A stretch of 64,000 nt of DNA, taken from assembly GCA_039818985.1 (NCBI GenBank), contig JBCBSU010000001.1:398367-462366 (forward strand), given 5' to 3'. The stretch comes from Pseudomonadota bacterium (GTDB lineage Bacteria; Pseudomonadota; Alphaproteobacteria; Sphingomonadales; Sphingomonadaceae). Below are positions 47,178 to 57,877 of this stretch, in pieces. The first letter of the stretch is position 1. Each line of letters begins with the position of its first letter. Below the pieces are notes generated by a model. It ran no database searches, was not told the origin of the DNA, and saw only the letters and a program-made list of their open reading frames with translations. The position numbers were made by a program, and so were the translations under genes.

Positions 47178-48227
47178 TTAGCCGCTTTCGGCTTCACCTT
47201 CCGAGGCACCGCGTTCCAGCGCGATCTTGATAATCGCGACGATCGGATCGGCAAGCGCCAGCCCGACAATGCCGAACAAGGCGCCGAATATCAGCTGTGC
47301 GCCGAGAACCAGCGCCGGGGCAAGGTCGACGGTTTTCTTCGCCACCATCGGCACGATGACATAGCCATCGATGATCTGGACAAAGAGATAGACGCCGACG
47401 GCGAACAGCCCGGTCTCGACTCCAGCGGAAAAGCCGACCAGCACGATCAGCACGCCCGAGACAATCGCGCCGATATTGGGCAAGAATGCGAGCACTCCGG
47501 TGAGCAGTCCAAGCAGTGCCGCCATCGGCACACCGCCGAGCCACAGCAATATCCATGTGCCAAAGCCCTCGACCGCCATGCCCAGCATTCGACCTGCGAG
47601 CAGCCGCCGCATGGTAAAGCCGATATGATCGAGCGTGCCATAGAAATAGGCGCGTTTTTTGAGCGGGATCATCCAGCCCAGGCCACGCTCATATAGCTTG
47701 GGTTCGATGGCGATGAAGATGCCGAGCACGCACATCAACACGAAGCTGGCAATGGCGCCGAAGACCGAGGTGACTGCGGCGGTAAACTGGCCGATGCGGC
47801 TGGCAATCTCGCTGCCCAGCTGCTTCAGGTCATCGGGCGTGGCGGTAATGCCGACACTCGCGGCCCAGCGGCCAATCTGGTCGATCTGGGCCTCGACGAC
47901 AATCTGCAGTCGCGCCGCCTGTGATACCAGTTGCGATCCGGTGAAATAGAGTGTCCATGCGACAAAACCGGTCGCGAGTATCAGTACCAGTGCCAGCCGC
48001 CAGCCGCGTGCGATGGGCAGGATACGACCGAGCAGCCGGGTACCGCCATCGAGCATTATGGCGACGATTAGACCGCCGATGATCAGCAGCAGCGGCGATG
48101 CGAGAATGACCACCAGCGCAAGGCACGCCGCCATACCGAGCCAGATAGCCGCTTTTTTGACCTCGTTGCGCATGACCGGATCGCTGATCTCGGTCGGGCC
48201 GCGCCGTTCCTGCTCGCTCTCGGCCAT
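47178..48227 (-). CDS. AI-2E family membrane transporter
   Basis: A 349-residue inner-membrane protein with seven to eight hydrophobic segments and the family pattern of paired N-terminal helices, a soluble middle and the C-terminal FLPNIGAIVSGVLIVLVGF and QIIDGYVIVPMV motifs. Members export varied substrates (AI-2, Na+ or H+ exchange); which one is unclear. The ATG at 48227 follows GGGGAGTGAC and is preferred to one at 48239. Confidence 0.87.
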   Translation of the reverse strand: MAESEQERRGPTEISDPVMRNEVKKAAIWLGMAACLALVVILASPLLLIIGGLIVAIMLDGGTRLLGRILPIARGWRLALVLILATGFVAWTLYFTGSQLVSQAARLQIVVEAQIDQIGRWAASVGITATPDDLKQLGSEIASRIGQFTAAVTSVFGAIASFVLMCVLGIFIAIEPKLYERGLGWMIPLKKRAYFYGTLDHIGFTMRRLLAGRMLGMAVEGFGTWILLWLGGVPMAALLGLLTGVLAFLPNIGAIVSGVLIVLVGFSAGVETGLFAVGVYLFVQIIDGYVIVPMVAKKTVDLAPALVLGAQLIFGALFGIVGLALADPIVAIIKIALERGASEGEAESG

Positions 48228-48305
48228 GTCACTCCCCATGCTGTGTGGCTTGGCGGTTTAAAACACCTGGAATGGCGGGTGCAAGGCGCGGGCGATTGGC
48301 GGTGG

Positions 48306-49181
48306 CTAAGGCGCTGGCCTTTCAGCGGTTGCAGCGGGCAGTTCCTTGCGCTCCGGACGCAGGCTCATCCCGGCGCGTTCGCCGCGCAGCGCGCCATACC
48401 ATGTCAGCGGGTTATAGCTTGCCTTGCCGTCGAGCGAATACATGATGAATTCGGCACGACCGCCAACATTATACAGCGGCACCGGGCCGCCCAGACCCTG
48501 TTCTTCCAGCGGCAGGCGGCTGTCAGCGCTGTTGTCGCGATTGTCACCCATCAGGAAGACATGACCCTCAGGTACGGTAATCGGCCCGAAAAAGTCCGAG
48601 CGGTGATCGGGTTTGGCATCGATGATGATATAGCTGGCGCCATTGGGCAGGGTCTCGGTGAGGATCGGCAGCTCGCAATAATCCTTGCCATCGGGGCCGG
48701 TCATCCGCGCGCCGGGATAGCTGAAATCGCTGCATGGCAAGGTGCTGTCGACCGGCAGCACCAGATTGGGCTGGACCTCCTGTGGCACCGGCTTGCCGTT
48801 GAGGATTACCTGGCCATCGCGCACTGCAACGGTATCGCCGGGCAGGCCGATGACCCGCTTGATATAATCCTGTTTGACTCCCGGCGGTGCGACGATGACG
48901 ATGTCGCCATATTCCGGGTCACTTGCGAAGATCTTGCCGGGAAATTCGGGAAGGATGTGAAAAGAGGCCGAGACCCAGGAATAGCCATAGGGATATTTGC
49001 TGACTATCAGCCGGTCGCCGATCAGCATATTGGGGATCATCGACCCGGTGGGGATATAGAATGGCTTGGCGATCAGGCTGTGGACGGCAAATACCGCGAG
49101 CAGCAACAGCAACAGGCCGCGTATCTCATGCCACCAGTTGATCGGCTCGCTGTCTTTGTCTTTGGCTTTATCCTTGGCCAT
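48306..49181 (-). CDS. lepB: Signal peptidase I
   Basis: Cleaves signal peptides from exported proteins at the inner membrane. The 291-residue protein has an N-terminal membrane segment (about 18-37), the catalytic Ser in PTGSMIPNMLIGD, the catalytic Lys in DYIKRVIGLPGD and the GDNRDNSADSR box. It lies downstream of acpS; rnc and era, which often follow lepB in alphaproteobacteria, are not present. Confidence 0.95.
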   Translation of the reverse strand: MAKDKAKDKDSEPINWWHEIRGLLLLLLAVFAVHSLIAKPFYIPTGSMIPNMLIGDRLIVSKYPYGYSWVSASFHILPEFPGKIFASDPEYGDIVIVAPPGVKQDYIKRVIGLPGDTVAVRDGQVILNGKPVPQEVQPNLVLPVDSTLPCSDFSYPGARMTGPDGKDYCELPILTETLPNGASYIIIDAKPDHRSDFFGPITVPEGHVFLMGDNRDNSADSRLPLEEQGLGGPVPLYNVGGRAEFIMYSLDGKASYNPLTWYGALRGERAGMSLRPERKELPAATAERPAP

Positions 49182-49222
49182 GGCATCCCGCAAATTGTGG
49201 CGAAGCCATCACGCTTGCGGGC

Positions 49223-49633
49223 CTATGACCCTTCATTGCGCAATGCTTCGATGATGACAAATGCCTGCGCCCATGGGTGATCGTCTGTGAGCGTCAGGTG
49301 AATGGCGGCGCTATAGCCTGCGGGAATCATGCTGTCGAGCCGCAGCTTTGCCCCGCCGGTGAGATGCAGTGTCGGCGCGCCCGAAGCGCCGTTGACCACG
49401 CCAATATCGCGCATGAACACGCCGCGCCGGAAGCCGGTGCCGACAGCCTTGGAAAACGCCTCTTTGGCGGCGAAACGCTTGGCATAGGTGCCGGCGCGGG
49501 TATAGGGCCGCCGTGCCGCCTTGGCGCGCTCAATCTCGGTAAAGACACGATTCTCGAAACGCTCGCCAAAGCGGTCGAGCGAATTCTGAATCCGCTCGAT
49601 ATTGCACAAATCCGATCCCATGCCGATGATCAT
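49223..49633 (-). CDS. acpS: Holo-[acyl-carrier-protein] synthase
   Basis: Transfers phosphopantetheine from CoA to acyl carrier protein. The 136-residue protein has the metal-binding [14 protein letters not shown] and [15 protein letters not shown]. The frame begins at 49645; the ATG at 49631-49633 fits the family. Confidence 0.93.
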   Translation of the reverse strand: MIIGMGSDLCNIERIQNSLDRFGERFENRVFTEIERAKAARRPYTRAGTYAKRFAAKEAFSKAVGTGFRRGVFMRDIGVVNGASGAPTLHLTGGAKLRLDSMIPAGYSAAIHLTLTDDHPWAQAFVIIEALRNEGS

Positions 49634-49649
49634 GACGGCCACCACAGGC

Positions 49650-49737
49650 CGTCATCCTGACGAAAGTCAGGATCTCCAGCCCTATTCCGGAGCGGTAGTG
49701 ACAACTGGCCTGAGATCCCAGTTTTCGCTGGGATGAC
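49650..49737. repeat. Double-hairpin intergenic repeat
   Basis: Two small hairpins, TCCTGAC(GAAA)GTCAGGA at 49655-49672 and ATCCCAG(TTTTCG)CTGGGAT at 49715-49734, are enclosed by GTCATCC at 49651-49657 and GGATGAC at 49731-49737. It is a common sphingomonad intergenic repeat form, between acpS and the 93-residue membrane protein. Confidence 0.85.
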
Positions 49738-49778
49738 AAGAAAATTGTCTTCGATGATGAGGCTGGCAACCTTTTCCA

Positions 49779-50060
49779 TCACAACAACGCCTTCCGCACC
49801 AGCGCGATCAGCAGGAACATCACCAGCCAGTGCAGTGCGATCTGTGTCGTCACCAGCGGGTGGGCAAAGCGCCACTTGGCCGATTGCAGCATCATGCCAT
49901 ATCCGGCGATCTGTATCAGCGGCCAGGCGGTGCCGAAAATCACCAGCACCTGGTTGCTCCACGCCAGGCCCAGCACGAATATGCTGGCGAGGAATGGAAT
50001 GGCCGCAGCGGCCATCATCAGCCGTTCCCCGGCTGGAGAGGCGGGTGGCGCTTCGTTCAC
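49779..50060 (-). CDS. Small membrane protein between pdxJ and acpS
   Basis: A 93-residue protein with three hydrophobic segments (around 15-35, 38-56 and 71-90). No family is recognised. Its ATG overlaps the pdxJ stop (ATGA), so it is made with PdxJ; the long 145-bp gap before acpS holds a repeat. Confidence 0.68.
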   Translation of the reverse strand: MNEAPPASPAGERLMMAAAAIPFLASIFVLGLAWSNQVLVIFGTAWPLIQIAGYGMMLQSAKWRFAHPLVTTQIALHWLVMFLLIALVRKALL

Positions 50061-50827
50061 CGCACATCATCCATCAAATTGCGCATTTTGCGTATCGCGT
50101 CTTCCAGCCCGATAAAGATTGCCTCGCCAACGAGATAATGGCCGATATTCAGCTCGGCGATTTGCGGGATCGCGGCAATCGGCTGGACATTTTCGAAGGT
50201 CAGGCCGTGGCCGGCATGCGGTTCGATGCCGTTCTTCGCGGCGAGCGCGGCAGCGTCGGATATGGTGCGCAACTCTTCCTCAGCGGCTTTGTGTTCACCG
50301 TCGAGCAGCAGATGGGCATAGCGTCCGGTGTGAAATTCGACGACCGGAGCGCCGAGCCGGATCGCGGCTTCGATTTGCCGCGGGTCGGGTTCGATAAACA
50401 GGCTCACCCGGATGCCGGCATCGCTCAGCCGGGTGACAATCGGTGCCAGATGGTTGTGCTGCCCGGCGGCATCAAGCCCGCCTTCGGTGGTGCGTTCCTG
50501 GCGCTTTTCGGGCACGATACAGGCGGCATGGGGTTCATGGCGCAATGCGATTTCCAGCATCTCTCCGGTCGCCGCCATCTCCAGATTGAGCGGCAGGTCG
50601 GTAGCCTGCATGATCCGTTCCAGATCGCCGTCGCGGATATGGCGCCGGTCCTCGCGCAGATGTGCGGTGATGCCGTCGCCACCGACGCGCGACACGATTT
50701 CCGCCGCGCGCACCGGATCGGGATGATCGCCGCCGCGCGCATTGCGGATGGTGGCGACATGGTCGATATTGACGCCCAGTCTCAGTCTGTGCGGGTGCTG
50801 GCCGGCCTGATGATATACGCCGTTCAT
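50057..50827 (-). CDS. pdxJ: Pyridoxine 5'-phosphate synthase
   Basis: Makes the pyridoxine ring from deoxyxylulose 5-phosphate and 3-amino-2-oxopropyl phosphate. The 256-residue TIM barrel shows [33 protein letters not shown] and [10 protein letters not shown]. The ATG at 50827 (MNGVYHQ) was chosen; it begins 4 bp after the pyrE stop. Confidence 0.95.
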   Translation of the reverse strand: MNGVYHQAGQHPHRLRLGVNIDHVATIRNARGGDHPDPVRAAEIVSRVGGDGITAHLREDRRHIRDGDLERIMQATDLPLNLEMAATGEMLEIALRHEPHAACIVPEKRQERTTEGGLDAAGQHNHLAPIVTRLSDAGIRVSLFIEPDPRQIEAAIRLGAPVVEFHTGRYAHLLLDGEHKAAEEELRTISDAAALAAKNGIEPHAGHGLTFENVQPIAAIPQIAELNIGHYLVGEAIFIGLEDAIRKMRNLMDDVR

Positions 50828-50831
50828 GTAC

Positions 50832-51413
50832 TCACGCCTTGCGGCTGCCCGGTTTGGTGGCAGGAATCGCGGCGAGTTCGTCGGGTACCTCATCTGCGGC
50901 ATAGCTGGGGAAGTTGACTGCGATCAGCGGGTAGAAGGGCACATCGAAGCTGATCGATCCCGCGGACCGGTCGACCAGCGATGCCGCAGCCACCACTTCG
51001 CCGCCTTCCTCGCTTATGGCCTTGATCGCTTCGCGCGATGACAGCCCGGTGGTGACGACATCCTCGACCATCAGCACCTTCTGCCCCGGTTCGAGCGCGA
51101 AGCCACGGCGCAGGTGGAACACGCCTTCGGGCCGCTCGAGAAACATTGCGTCGACATCGAGCGCGCGACCGACCTCATGGCCGATAATCACACCGCCCAT
51201 GGCGGGTGAAACGACGACATCGATGCCGTTACGCAGCTCGCGCGGGATTTTTGCAACCATTGCACTCGCCAGGCGTCCCGCGCGCATCGGGTTCATCAAA
51301 ACCCGGGCACATTGCAGATAATGGGCGCTGTGACGCCCCGAGGAGAGCAGAAAATGCCCTTCCAGCAATGCTTTGCTGGCGCGGAATTCCGCCAATATTT
51401 CCTCGTCGGTCAT
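50832..51413 (-). CDS. pyrE: Orotate phosphoribosyltransferase
   Basis: Makes OMP from orotate and PRPP in pyrimidine synthesis. The 193-residue protein has the PRPP-binding [14 protein letters not shown] and [13 protein letters not shown]. The ATG at 51413 (MTDEEIL) is preferred over an upstream extension that overlaps the coxB leader. Confidence 0.93.
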   Translation of the reverse strand: MTDEEILAEFRASKALLEGHFLLSSGRHSAHYLQCARVLMNPMRAGRLASAMVAKIPRELRNGIDVVVSPAMGGVIIGHEVGRALDVDAMFLERPEGVFHLRRGFALEPGQKVLMVEDVVTTGLSSREAIKAISEEGGEVVAAASLVDRSAGSISFDVPFYPLIAVNFPSYAADEVPDELAAIPATKPGSRKA

Positions 51414-51606
51414 AAAAATATCATCCTTTACGTAGCGTCGGCGCAATTTGGGAGGGATGGCGTTCTTTTCAAGCGGAAAAATATCCCTAGATTGGCTTGA
51501 GACTGGCGACAACCCTGCGTATAAGCCGCGCCAGAAACCCGGCCAGAGTCAGAATGTAACACGCTATCCCGCGTCTTGGCTCCCCGGTCATCATACAGAG
51601 GAATAC

Positions 51607-52668
51607 ATGCAGTTTCTTTTGGATATCCAGACCAAGATTTCTACCAGGGCAATGATAACCGCTTCGGCCCTTGGACTTTTCCCCGCCACCGCATCGGCGC
51701 AACAGGCCGATCCGGCCACAGCCGATACCATCGCACCGCCGGTTGGCGATATCGCCCCGGCCGTCAATCCGGGCGCCGAGGCTGCGGCTGAGTCGGCACC
51801 GGCTGCCGAGACCGCCGGTTCCTACACGCCGATGGCACCGGAGCCGGGTGTCGGCATGCCGGTTGATCGCGGCATCGATTTCCAGACTCAGTATAGCGAT
51901 ATCGGCGCCTATGCCTATTGGCTCAACAATTCGGTGCTGCTGCCGGTAATCACGGTGATTTCGCTGCTGGTGCTGCTGCTGCTGGTGTGGGTCATTCTGC
52001 GCTATCGTGCCAAGGCCAATCCCAACCCGTCCAAGACCAGCCACAACACGCTGATCGAGGTTATCTGGACCGGGGTTCCGGCGCTGATCCTGATTGCGAT
52101 CGCCTTTCCTTCGCTCGGCCTGCTGGCCAAGCAATATGAGACGGCACCCGCCGACGCGGTGACGGTCAAGGTCACCGGCTATCAGTGGTATTGGGGCTAT
52201 AGCTATCCGGATAACGGCGATTTCGAGGTTGTTTCCAACATGCTCGACGAGGAAACCGCCAAGGCCAATGGCGAGCCTTATCAGCTGGCGGTGGACAATC
52301 GCATGGTCGTGCCGGTTGGCGAGCCGATCAAAGTGGTCATCACCGGTGCCGATGTGATCCACAGCTTCGCCGTGCCGTCGCTGTGGTTCAAGATGGATGC
52401 GATTCCCGGCCGCCTCAACGAGAAGGTGATGAAGATCAACAAGCCGGGCGTCTATTATGGCCAGTGCTCGGAACTTTGTGGCGCGCGTCACGGTTATATG
52501 CCCATAGCCGTTGAGGCACTGCCGCGTGAAGAATGGGAGCAATGGGTTCTGGCCCAGGGCGGCACTGTCGGCGATGACGCCGTCGCCGATGCTGCTCCGG
52601 TCGATGGCGAAGCGCCTGCCGACGAAGGCGCCGAAGAAGCGGTCGAAACCGCTTTGCTGACCAACTGA
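51607..52668 (+). CDS. coxB: Cytochrome c oxidase subunit II
   Basis: Carries the CuA centre that takes electrons from cytochrome c. The 353-residue protein has a signal peptide (to about ASA, residue 31), a long Ala/Pro-rich linker, two membrane helices (about 107-130 and 150-172) and the periplasmic CuA domain with WYWGYSYPD and CSELCGARHGYM. The acidic Ala-rich C-terminal tail (about 45 residues) is longer than in minimal subunits. ATG at 51607 follows AGAGGAATAC. First gene of the cox operon. Confidence 0.95.
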   Translation: MQFLLDIQTKISTRAMITASALGLFPATASAQQADPATADTIAPPVGDIAPAVNPGAEAAAESAPAAETAGSYTPMAPEPGVGMPVDRGIDFQTQYSDIGAYAYWLNNSVLLPVITVISLLVLLLLVWVILRYRAKANPNPSKTSHNTLIEVIWTGVPALILIAIAFPSLGLLAKQYETAPADAVTVKVTGYQWYWGYSYPDNGDFEVVSNMLDEETAKANGEPYQLAVDNRMVVPVGEPIKVVITGADVIHSFAVPSLWFKMDAIPGRLNEKVMKINKPGVYYGQCSELCGARHGYMPIAVEALPREEWEQWVLAQGGTVGDDAVADAAPVDGEAPADEGAEEAVETALLTN

Positions 52669-52685
52669 ATTCGATTCGAGGGTAA

Positions 52686-54356
<1,671 letters not shown>

Positions 54357-54379
54357 GGCAGGTCTGATTGTGACAAGGT

Positions 54380-54505
54380 TTCTGGCTCGTCTGTCCGTCA
54401 GGCGAGCCGAAGCCGCAGAAAAGACAGATGTATAAAACCGTTCGGGCTGAGCTCGTCGAAGCCTTGTTCTTGAAAAGAAGAACGACTCCTGGACAGACTC
54501 AGGGT
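54380..54505. repeat. Intergenic repeat block between coxA and ctaB
   Basis: Contains the hairpins GGCTCG/CGAGCC (about 54384-54409) and GTTCTT/AAGAAC (about 54466-54483) and the sequence CGTTCGGGCTGAGCTCGTCG, a known sphingomonad dispersed repeat form. It may separate the coxA message from the assembly genes. Confidence 0.65.
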
Positions 54506-54524
54506 GAACAGGGAAAGCAGTGAG

Positions 54525-55457
54525 ATGAACACGACAACCGCCTCTACAGAAAGCGTCAGCACCACGCCGATTACGGCGGAGTGGCGCGATTTCTATGCGC
54601 TCACCAAGCCGGGCGTGATGAAGCTGGTGGTATTTACCGGCCTGTGCGGCCTGCTCGCGGCACCGGGCAGTATTCATCCGATTATCGGCTTTACCGCAAT
54701 ATTGTGCATCGCGCTGGGTTCGGGCGGCGCGGCGGCGCTCAACCAATGGTATGAGGCCGATATCGATGCGCAGATGAAGCGTACCGCGAAACGGCCGCTC
54801 CCCGGCGGGCGGATGGAGCGTGAATCGGCGCTGCATTTCGGCATGGGCCTGTCGGCGCTGTCGGTGTTCCTCATGGGTGTCGGCGTCAACTGGGTCGCTT
54901 CGGCCATCCTTGCCTTCTGCATCTTCTTCTATGTCGTCATCTACACCATGTGGCTGAAGCCCAGCACTCCGCAGAATATCGTCATTGGCGGTGCCGCCGG
55001 TGCGTTCCCGCCGATGATCGGCTGGGCCGCAGTCACCGGTGATGTCACGCTGATGCCGCTGCTGCTGTTTGCACTGATCTTTATCTGGACGCCGCCGCAT
55101 TTCTGGGCGCTCGCGCTGTTCGTCAAATCCGATTACGCCAATGCCGGTATCCCGATGCTGCCGGTCGTTGCCGGTCGCGAAAATACCCGCAAGCAGATTC
55201 TCGGCTATTCGGTGCTGCTTGCGGTGATCGCCATCGCTCCGACGCTGCTGGGGCTGGCCGACTGGATTTACGGCGTTCCGGCGACCGCGTTGTCGCTGCT
55301 GTTTGTCTGGCTGGCATTTCGCGTCTATCGCAACACCGCCACCGAGCCGTCGGAAATGAAGCCGGAAAAGCGGCTGTTCGCCTTTTCGATTGTTTATCTC
55401 TTCGTGCTGTTCGGTGCCGTGGTCGCCGATCACTATCTGATCGGGCTGATTGCATGA
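54525..55457 (+). CDS. ctaB: Protoheme IX farnesyltransferase
   Basis: Membrane enzyme converting heme b to heme o, the precursor of heme a for the oxidase. The 310-residue protein has nine predicted helices and the substrate motif [21 protein letters not shown] and [11 protein letters not shown]. The ATG at 54525 was chosen over an upstream one at 54504. The stop overlaps the next gene (ATGA). Confidence 0.95.
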   Translation: MNTTTASTESVSTTPITAEWRDFYALTKPGVMKLVVFTGLCGLLAAPGSIHPIIGFTAILCIALGSGGAAALNQWYEADIDAQMKRTAKRPLPGGRMERESALHFGMGLSALSVFLMGVGVNWVASAILAFCIFFYVVIYTMWLKPSTPQNIVIGGAAGAFPPMIGWAAVTGDVTLMPLLLFALIFIWTPPHFWALALFVKSDYANAGIPMLPVVAGRENTRKQILGYSVLLAVIAIAPTLLGLADWIYGVPATALSLLFVWLAFRVYRNTATEPSEMKPEKRLFAFSIVYLFVLFGAVVADHYLIGLIA

Positions 55458-55666
55458 GCGAGCCGGTGAACTCGTCGGGCGCCAATAGCGTTACGCCACA
55501 GGTCCCGGGCGAAGGGCGCTTTACCGGCGAGAATGTCTCGCACGCGGAAACCGCACAGATTCAGCAGCGTCAGCGTGCGCGCTCGCGCATCATGGCGCTC
55601 GGCCTTGTGGCCTTGTGCGTGCTGTTTTTCCTGATCACTATCGTCAAGATCGGGGTGTGGGGATGA
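55454..55666 (+). CDS. Small cytochrome oxidase operon membrane protein
   Basis: A 70-residue protein with a hydrophilic N-terminus and one C-terminal membrane helix (about 47-66, [19 protein letters not shown]). Small proteins of this form lie between ctaB and ctaG in many alphaproteobacteria. It overlaps both neighbours by 4 bp (ATGA on each side), so it is translated with CtaB and CtaG. Confidence 0.78.
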   Translation: MSEPVNSSGANSVTPQVPGEGRFTGENVSHAETAQIQQRQRARSRIMALGLVALCVLFFLITIVKIGVWG

Positions 55667-56241
55667 GCGCGTCCCAGGCCTTGCCGCAGACGATGCAGCG
55701 GCGCAATTTGCGCTCCGCCCTGATGGCGGCGGCGCTGGTCGCCGGGATGACCGCGCTCGGCTTTGCCGCCGTGCCGTTATACGACCTGTTCTGCCGTGTC
55801 ACCGGCTTTGGCGGCACCACACAGGTGGCCGATGCTACACAAGCTGCGTCGGTCAAGACCGGCAGCAAGACGATATCGGTGCGCTTCGATTCCAATGTTC
55901 AGCCGGGAATGCCGTGGGAATTCCGCCCCGAGCGCACCAAGGACCGGATGACCGTGGGCGCCCGCGACATGGCTATCTATGTCGCCAGGAACCTGTCGAC
56001 CGCGCCAGTGACCGGCACTGCCGGTTACAATGTCACGCCGGTGCAGGCAGGCAAATATTTCAACAAGATTCAGTGCTTCTGCTTTACCGAGCAGACGCTG
56101 CAGCCGGGGGAAGAGGTGCGGATGCCCGTCATCTATTATGTCGACCCGGCGATCTTCGAGGATGAAGATACCAAGGGCATCGAGGAAATAACGCTGAGCT
56201 ATACATTTTACCCGGTGGACCCGGAAAACAATGGCAGCTAA
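55663..56241 (+). CDS. ctaG: Cytochrome c oxidase assembly protein CtaG (Cox11)
   Basis: Copper chaperone that builds the CuB centre. The 192-residue protein has one N-terminal membrane helix and the Cu(I)-binding CFCFTEQ motif (IQCFCFTEQTLQPGE) with PVIYYVDP. The ATG at 55663 overlaps the preceding stop. Confidence 0.94.
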   Translation: MSASQALPQTMQRRNLRSALMAAALVAGMTALGFAAVPLYDLFCRVTGFGGTTQVADATQAASVKTGSKTISVRFDSNVQPGMPWEFRPERTKDRMTVGARDMAIYVARNLSTAPVTGTAGYNVTPVQAGKYFNKIQCFCFTEQTLQPGEEVRMPVIYYVDPAIFEDEDTKGIEEITLSYTFYPVDPENNGS

Positions 56242-56309
56242 GGCATCGGAAAAGAGAGTATGATCCTGGCCATCTAGGCATGGCGGGGAACAAAGGGACG
56301 AAAAAGAAA

Positions 56310-57191
56310 ATGGCTGGAACCAAGAACCACGATTATCATATTTTGCCGCCCAGCGCGTGGCCGCTGATCGGCTCGCTGTCGGCGCTGGTAATGGCGGCCG
56401 GGGCAATCATGTGGATGCATGGCGCCAATGTGTCGCCGGAAAATGCCAATGGCGGCGGCTGGGTGTTTTTTGCCGGTCTCGCCGGGGTGCTTTTCACCAT
56501 GTTCGGCTGGTGGCGCGATGTCGTGCGCGAGGCACATGCCGGCGACCATACACCGGTGGTTCAGCTGCATCTGCGCTATGGCATGATCCTGTTCATCGCA
56601 TCGGAAGTGATGTTCTTTGTCGGCTGGTTTTGGGCGTGGTTCGATTTCTCGCTCTTCCCGCAACCGCTGGAATTCATGGAAGGCTTTACCGAGAACAAGA
56701 TCGGTCAGGAAGGCGCGGCTGCGCTGGCGCAATGGCCGCCAGTGGGTGTCGAGGTGCTCAACGCCTTTGAACTGCCGCTACTCAACACGCTGATCCTGCT
56801 GCTTTCGGGCACCACCGTCACATGGGCGCACCATTCGCTGCTCAATGGCGATCGTGATGGCCTGATCAAGGGACTTTGGGTCACGGTCCTGCTCGGCATC
56901 CTGTTCTCTGCGGTGCAGGCCTATGAGTACAGCGTCGCGCCGTTTCCCTTTGCCGGACTGAACTACAGCTCGTCCTTCTACATGGCGACCGGCTTTCACG
57001 GCTTCCATGTTCTGGTCGGCACGATCTTCCTGATCGTCTGCCTCGTGCGCGCCTATATGGGCCACTTCACCCCGAAACAGCATTTCGGCTTCGAAGCGGC
57101 AGCCTGGTACTGGCATTTTGTCGATGTCGTCTGGCTGTTCCTGTTCGCCGTGGTCTATGTCTGGGGCGGCTGGGGCGCGCCGGTGCACTGA
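56310..57191 (+). CDS. coxC: Cytochrome c oxidase subunit III
   Basis: Seven-helix subunit that stabilises the catalytic core. The 293-residue protein begins MAGTKNHDYHILPPSAWPL and has MILFIASEVMFFVGWFWAWF, TVTWAHHSL and FHGFHVLVGT. The ATG at 56310 gives the family N-terminus; an in-frame ATG at 56280 would add ten residues. Confidence 0.95.
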   Translation: MAGTKNHDYHILPPSAWPLIGSLSALVMAAGAIMWMHGANVSPENANGGGWVFFAGLAGVLFTMFGWWRDVVREAHAGDHTPVVQLHLRYGMILFIASEVMFFVGWFWAWFDFSLFPQPLEFMEGFTENKIGQEGAAALAQWPPVGVEVLNAFELPLLNTLILLLSGTTVTWAHHSLLNGDRDGLIKGLWVTVLLGILFSAVQAYEYSVAPFPFAGLNYSSSFYMATGFHGFHVLVGTIFLIVCLVRAYMGHFTPKQHFGFEAAAWYWHFVDVVWLFLFAVVYVWGGWGAPVH

Positions 57192-57210
57192 TCGGGTGCG
57201 TATCCAAAAC

Positions 57211-57253
57211 AAAGAAGGGGCGGCCGGACGATGGTTCGGCTGCCCTTTTCTTT
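57211..57253 (+). terminator. Terminator-like hairpin after coxC
   Basis: AAGGGGCGGCCG and CGGCTGCCCTTTT pair with small mismatches around a 10-base loop, followed by CTTT. It may give partial termination before the surf1 gene. Confidence 0.75.
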
Positions 57254-57273
57254 GCAGCCAGGATTCATAACCG

Positions 57274-57855
57274 ATGACCCGTATCCCGATTCTCCCGACC
57301 ATCATCGTCGCCGCCGCAATCGCCACCATGATCGCGCTGGGCGTGTGGCAGCTTGGCCGTGCGGATGAAAAGGCGGCGCTGTTGGCACGCTATCAAGCTG
57401 CTGCGGCGGGGCAGCCGGTGCACGACTGGCCGCAAATGCCCGATGCTGATGACCTGCCGCTCTATCGGCGCTCGGGCTTTGCCTGTGCAGAGGTGACCAG
57501 CTGGCGTTCCACCAGTGGCCGCAATGCCAAGGGACGTGCAGGATGGGTGCATATCGCCACCTGCCGCATCGCCGGTGACGCAGAGGCGCAGCTTCAGACG
57601 GGCTGGTCGCTGCAGCCGCAAACCCCGACATGGCAGGGCGGTGCGGTCACCGGGATTATCGCGCCCGATGGCAATGCGCTGATCCGTCTGGTTGCCGATC
57701 CTGCGGTGGCTGGTCTGGAGGCTTCGGCGCAACCCTCGCCGGCGGACCTGCCCAATAACCATCTCTCCTATGCGGTGCAGTGGTTCCTGTTCGCCGCGAT
57801 GGCCGGCATCATCTATGCGCTTGCCCTGCGCCAGCGTCTCTTGCGCCGCGCCTGA
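57274..57855 (+). CDS. SURF1 family oxidase assembly protein
   Basis: A 193-residue inner-membrane protein with two membrane helices, one at the N-terminus (about 8-24) and one at the C-terminus (about 167-185), flanking a periplasmic domain. The start (IALGVWQLGRADEKAAL) and end (NNHLSYAVQWFLFAAMAGIIY) are typical of SURF1, which helps insert heme a into subunit I. Placed at the end of the cox operon. Confidence 0.88.
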   Translation: MTRIPILPTIIVAAAIATMIALGVWQLGRADEKAALLARYQAAAAGQPVHDWPQMPDADDLPLYRRSGFACAEVTSWRSTSGRNAKGRAGWVHIATCRIAGDAEAQLQTGWSLQPQTPTWQGGAVTGIIAPDGNALIRLVADPAVAGLEASAQPSPADLPNNHLSYAVQWFLFAAMAGIIYALALRQRLLRRA

Positions 57856-57877
57856 TCCGCCGCTAACCGCTTCTTCT

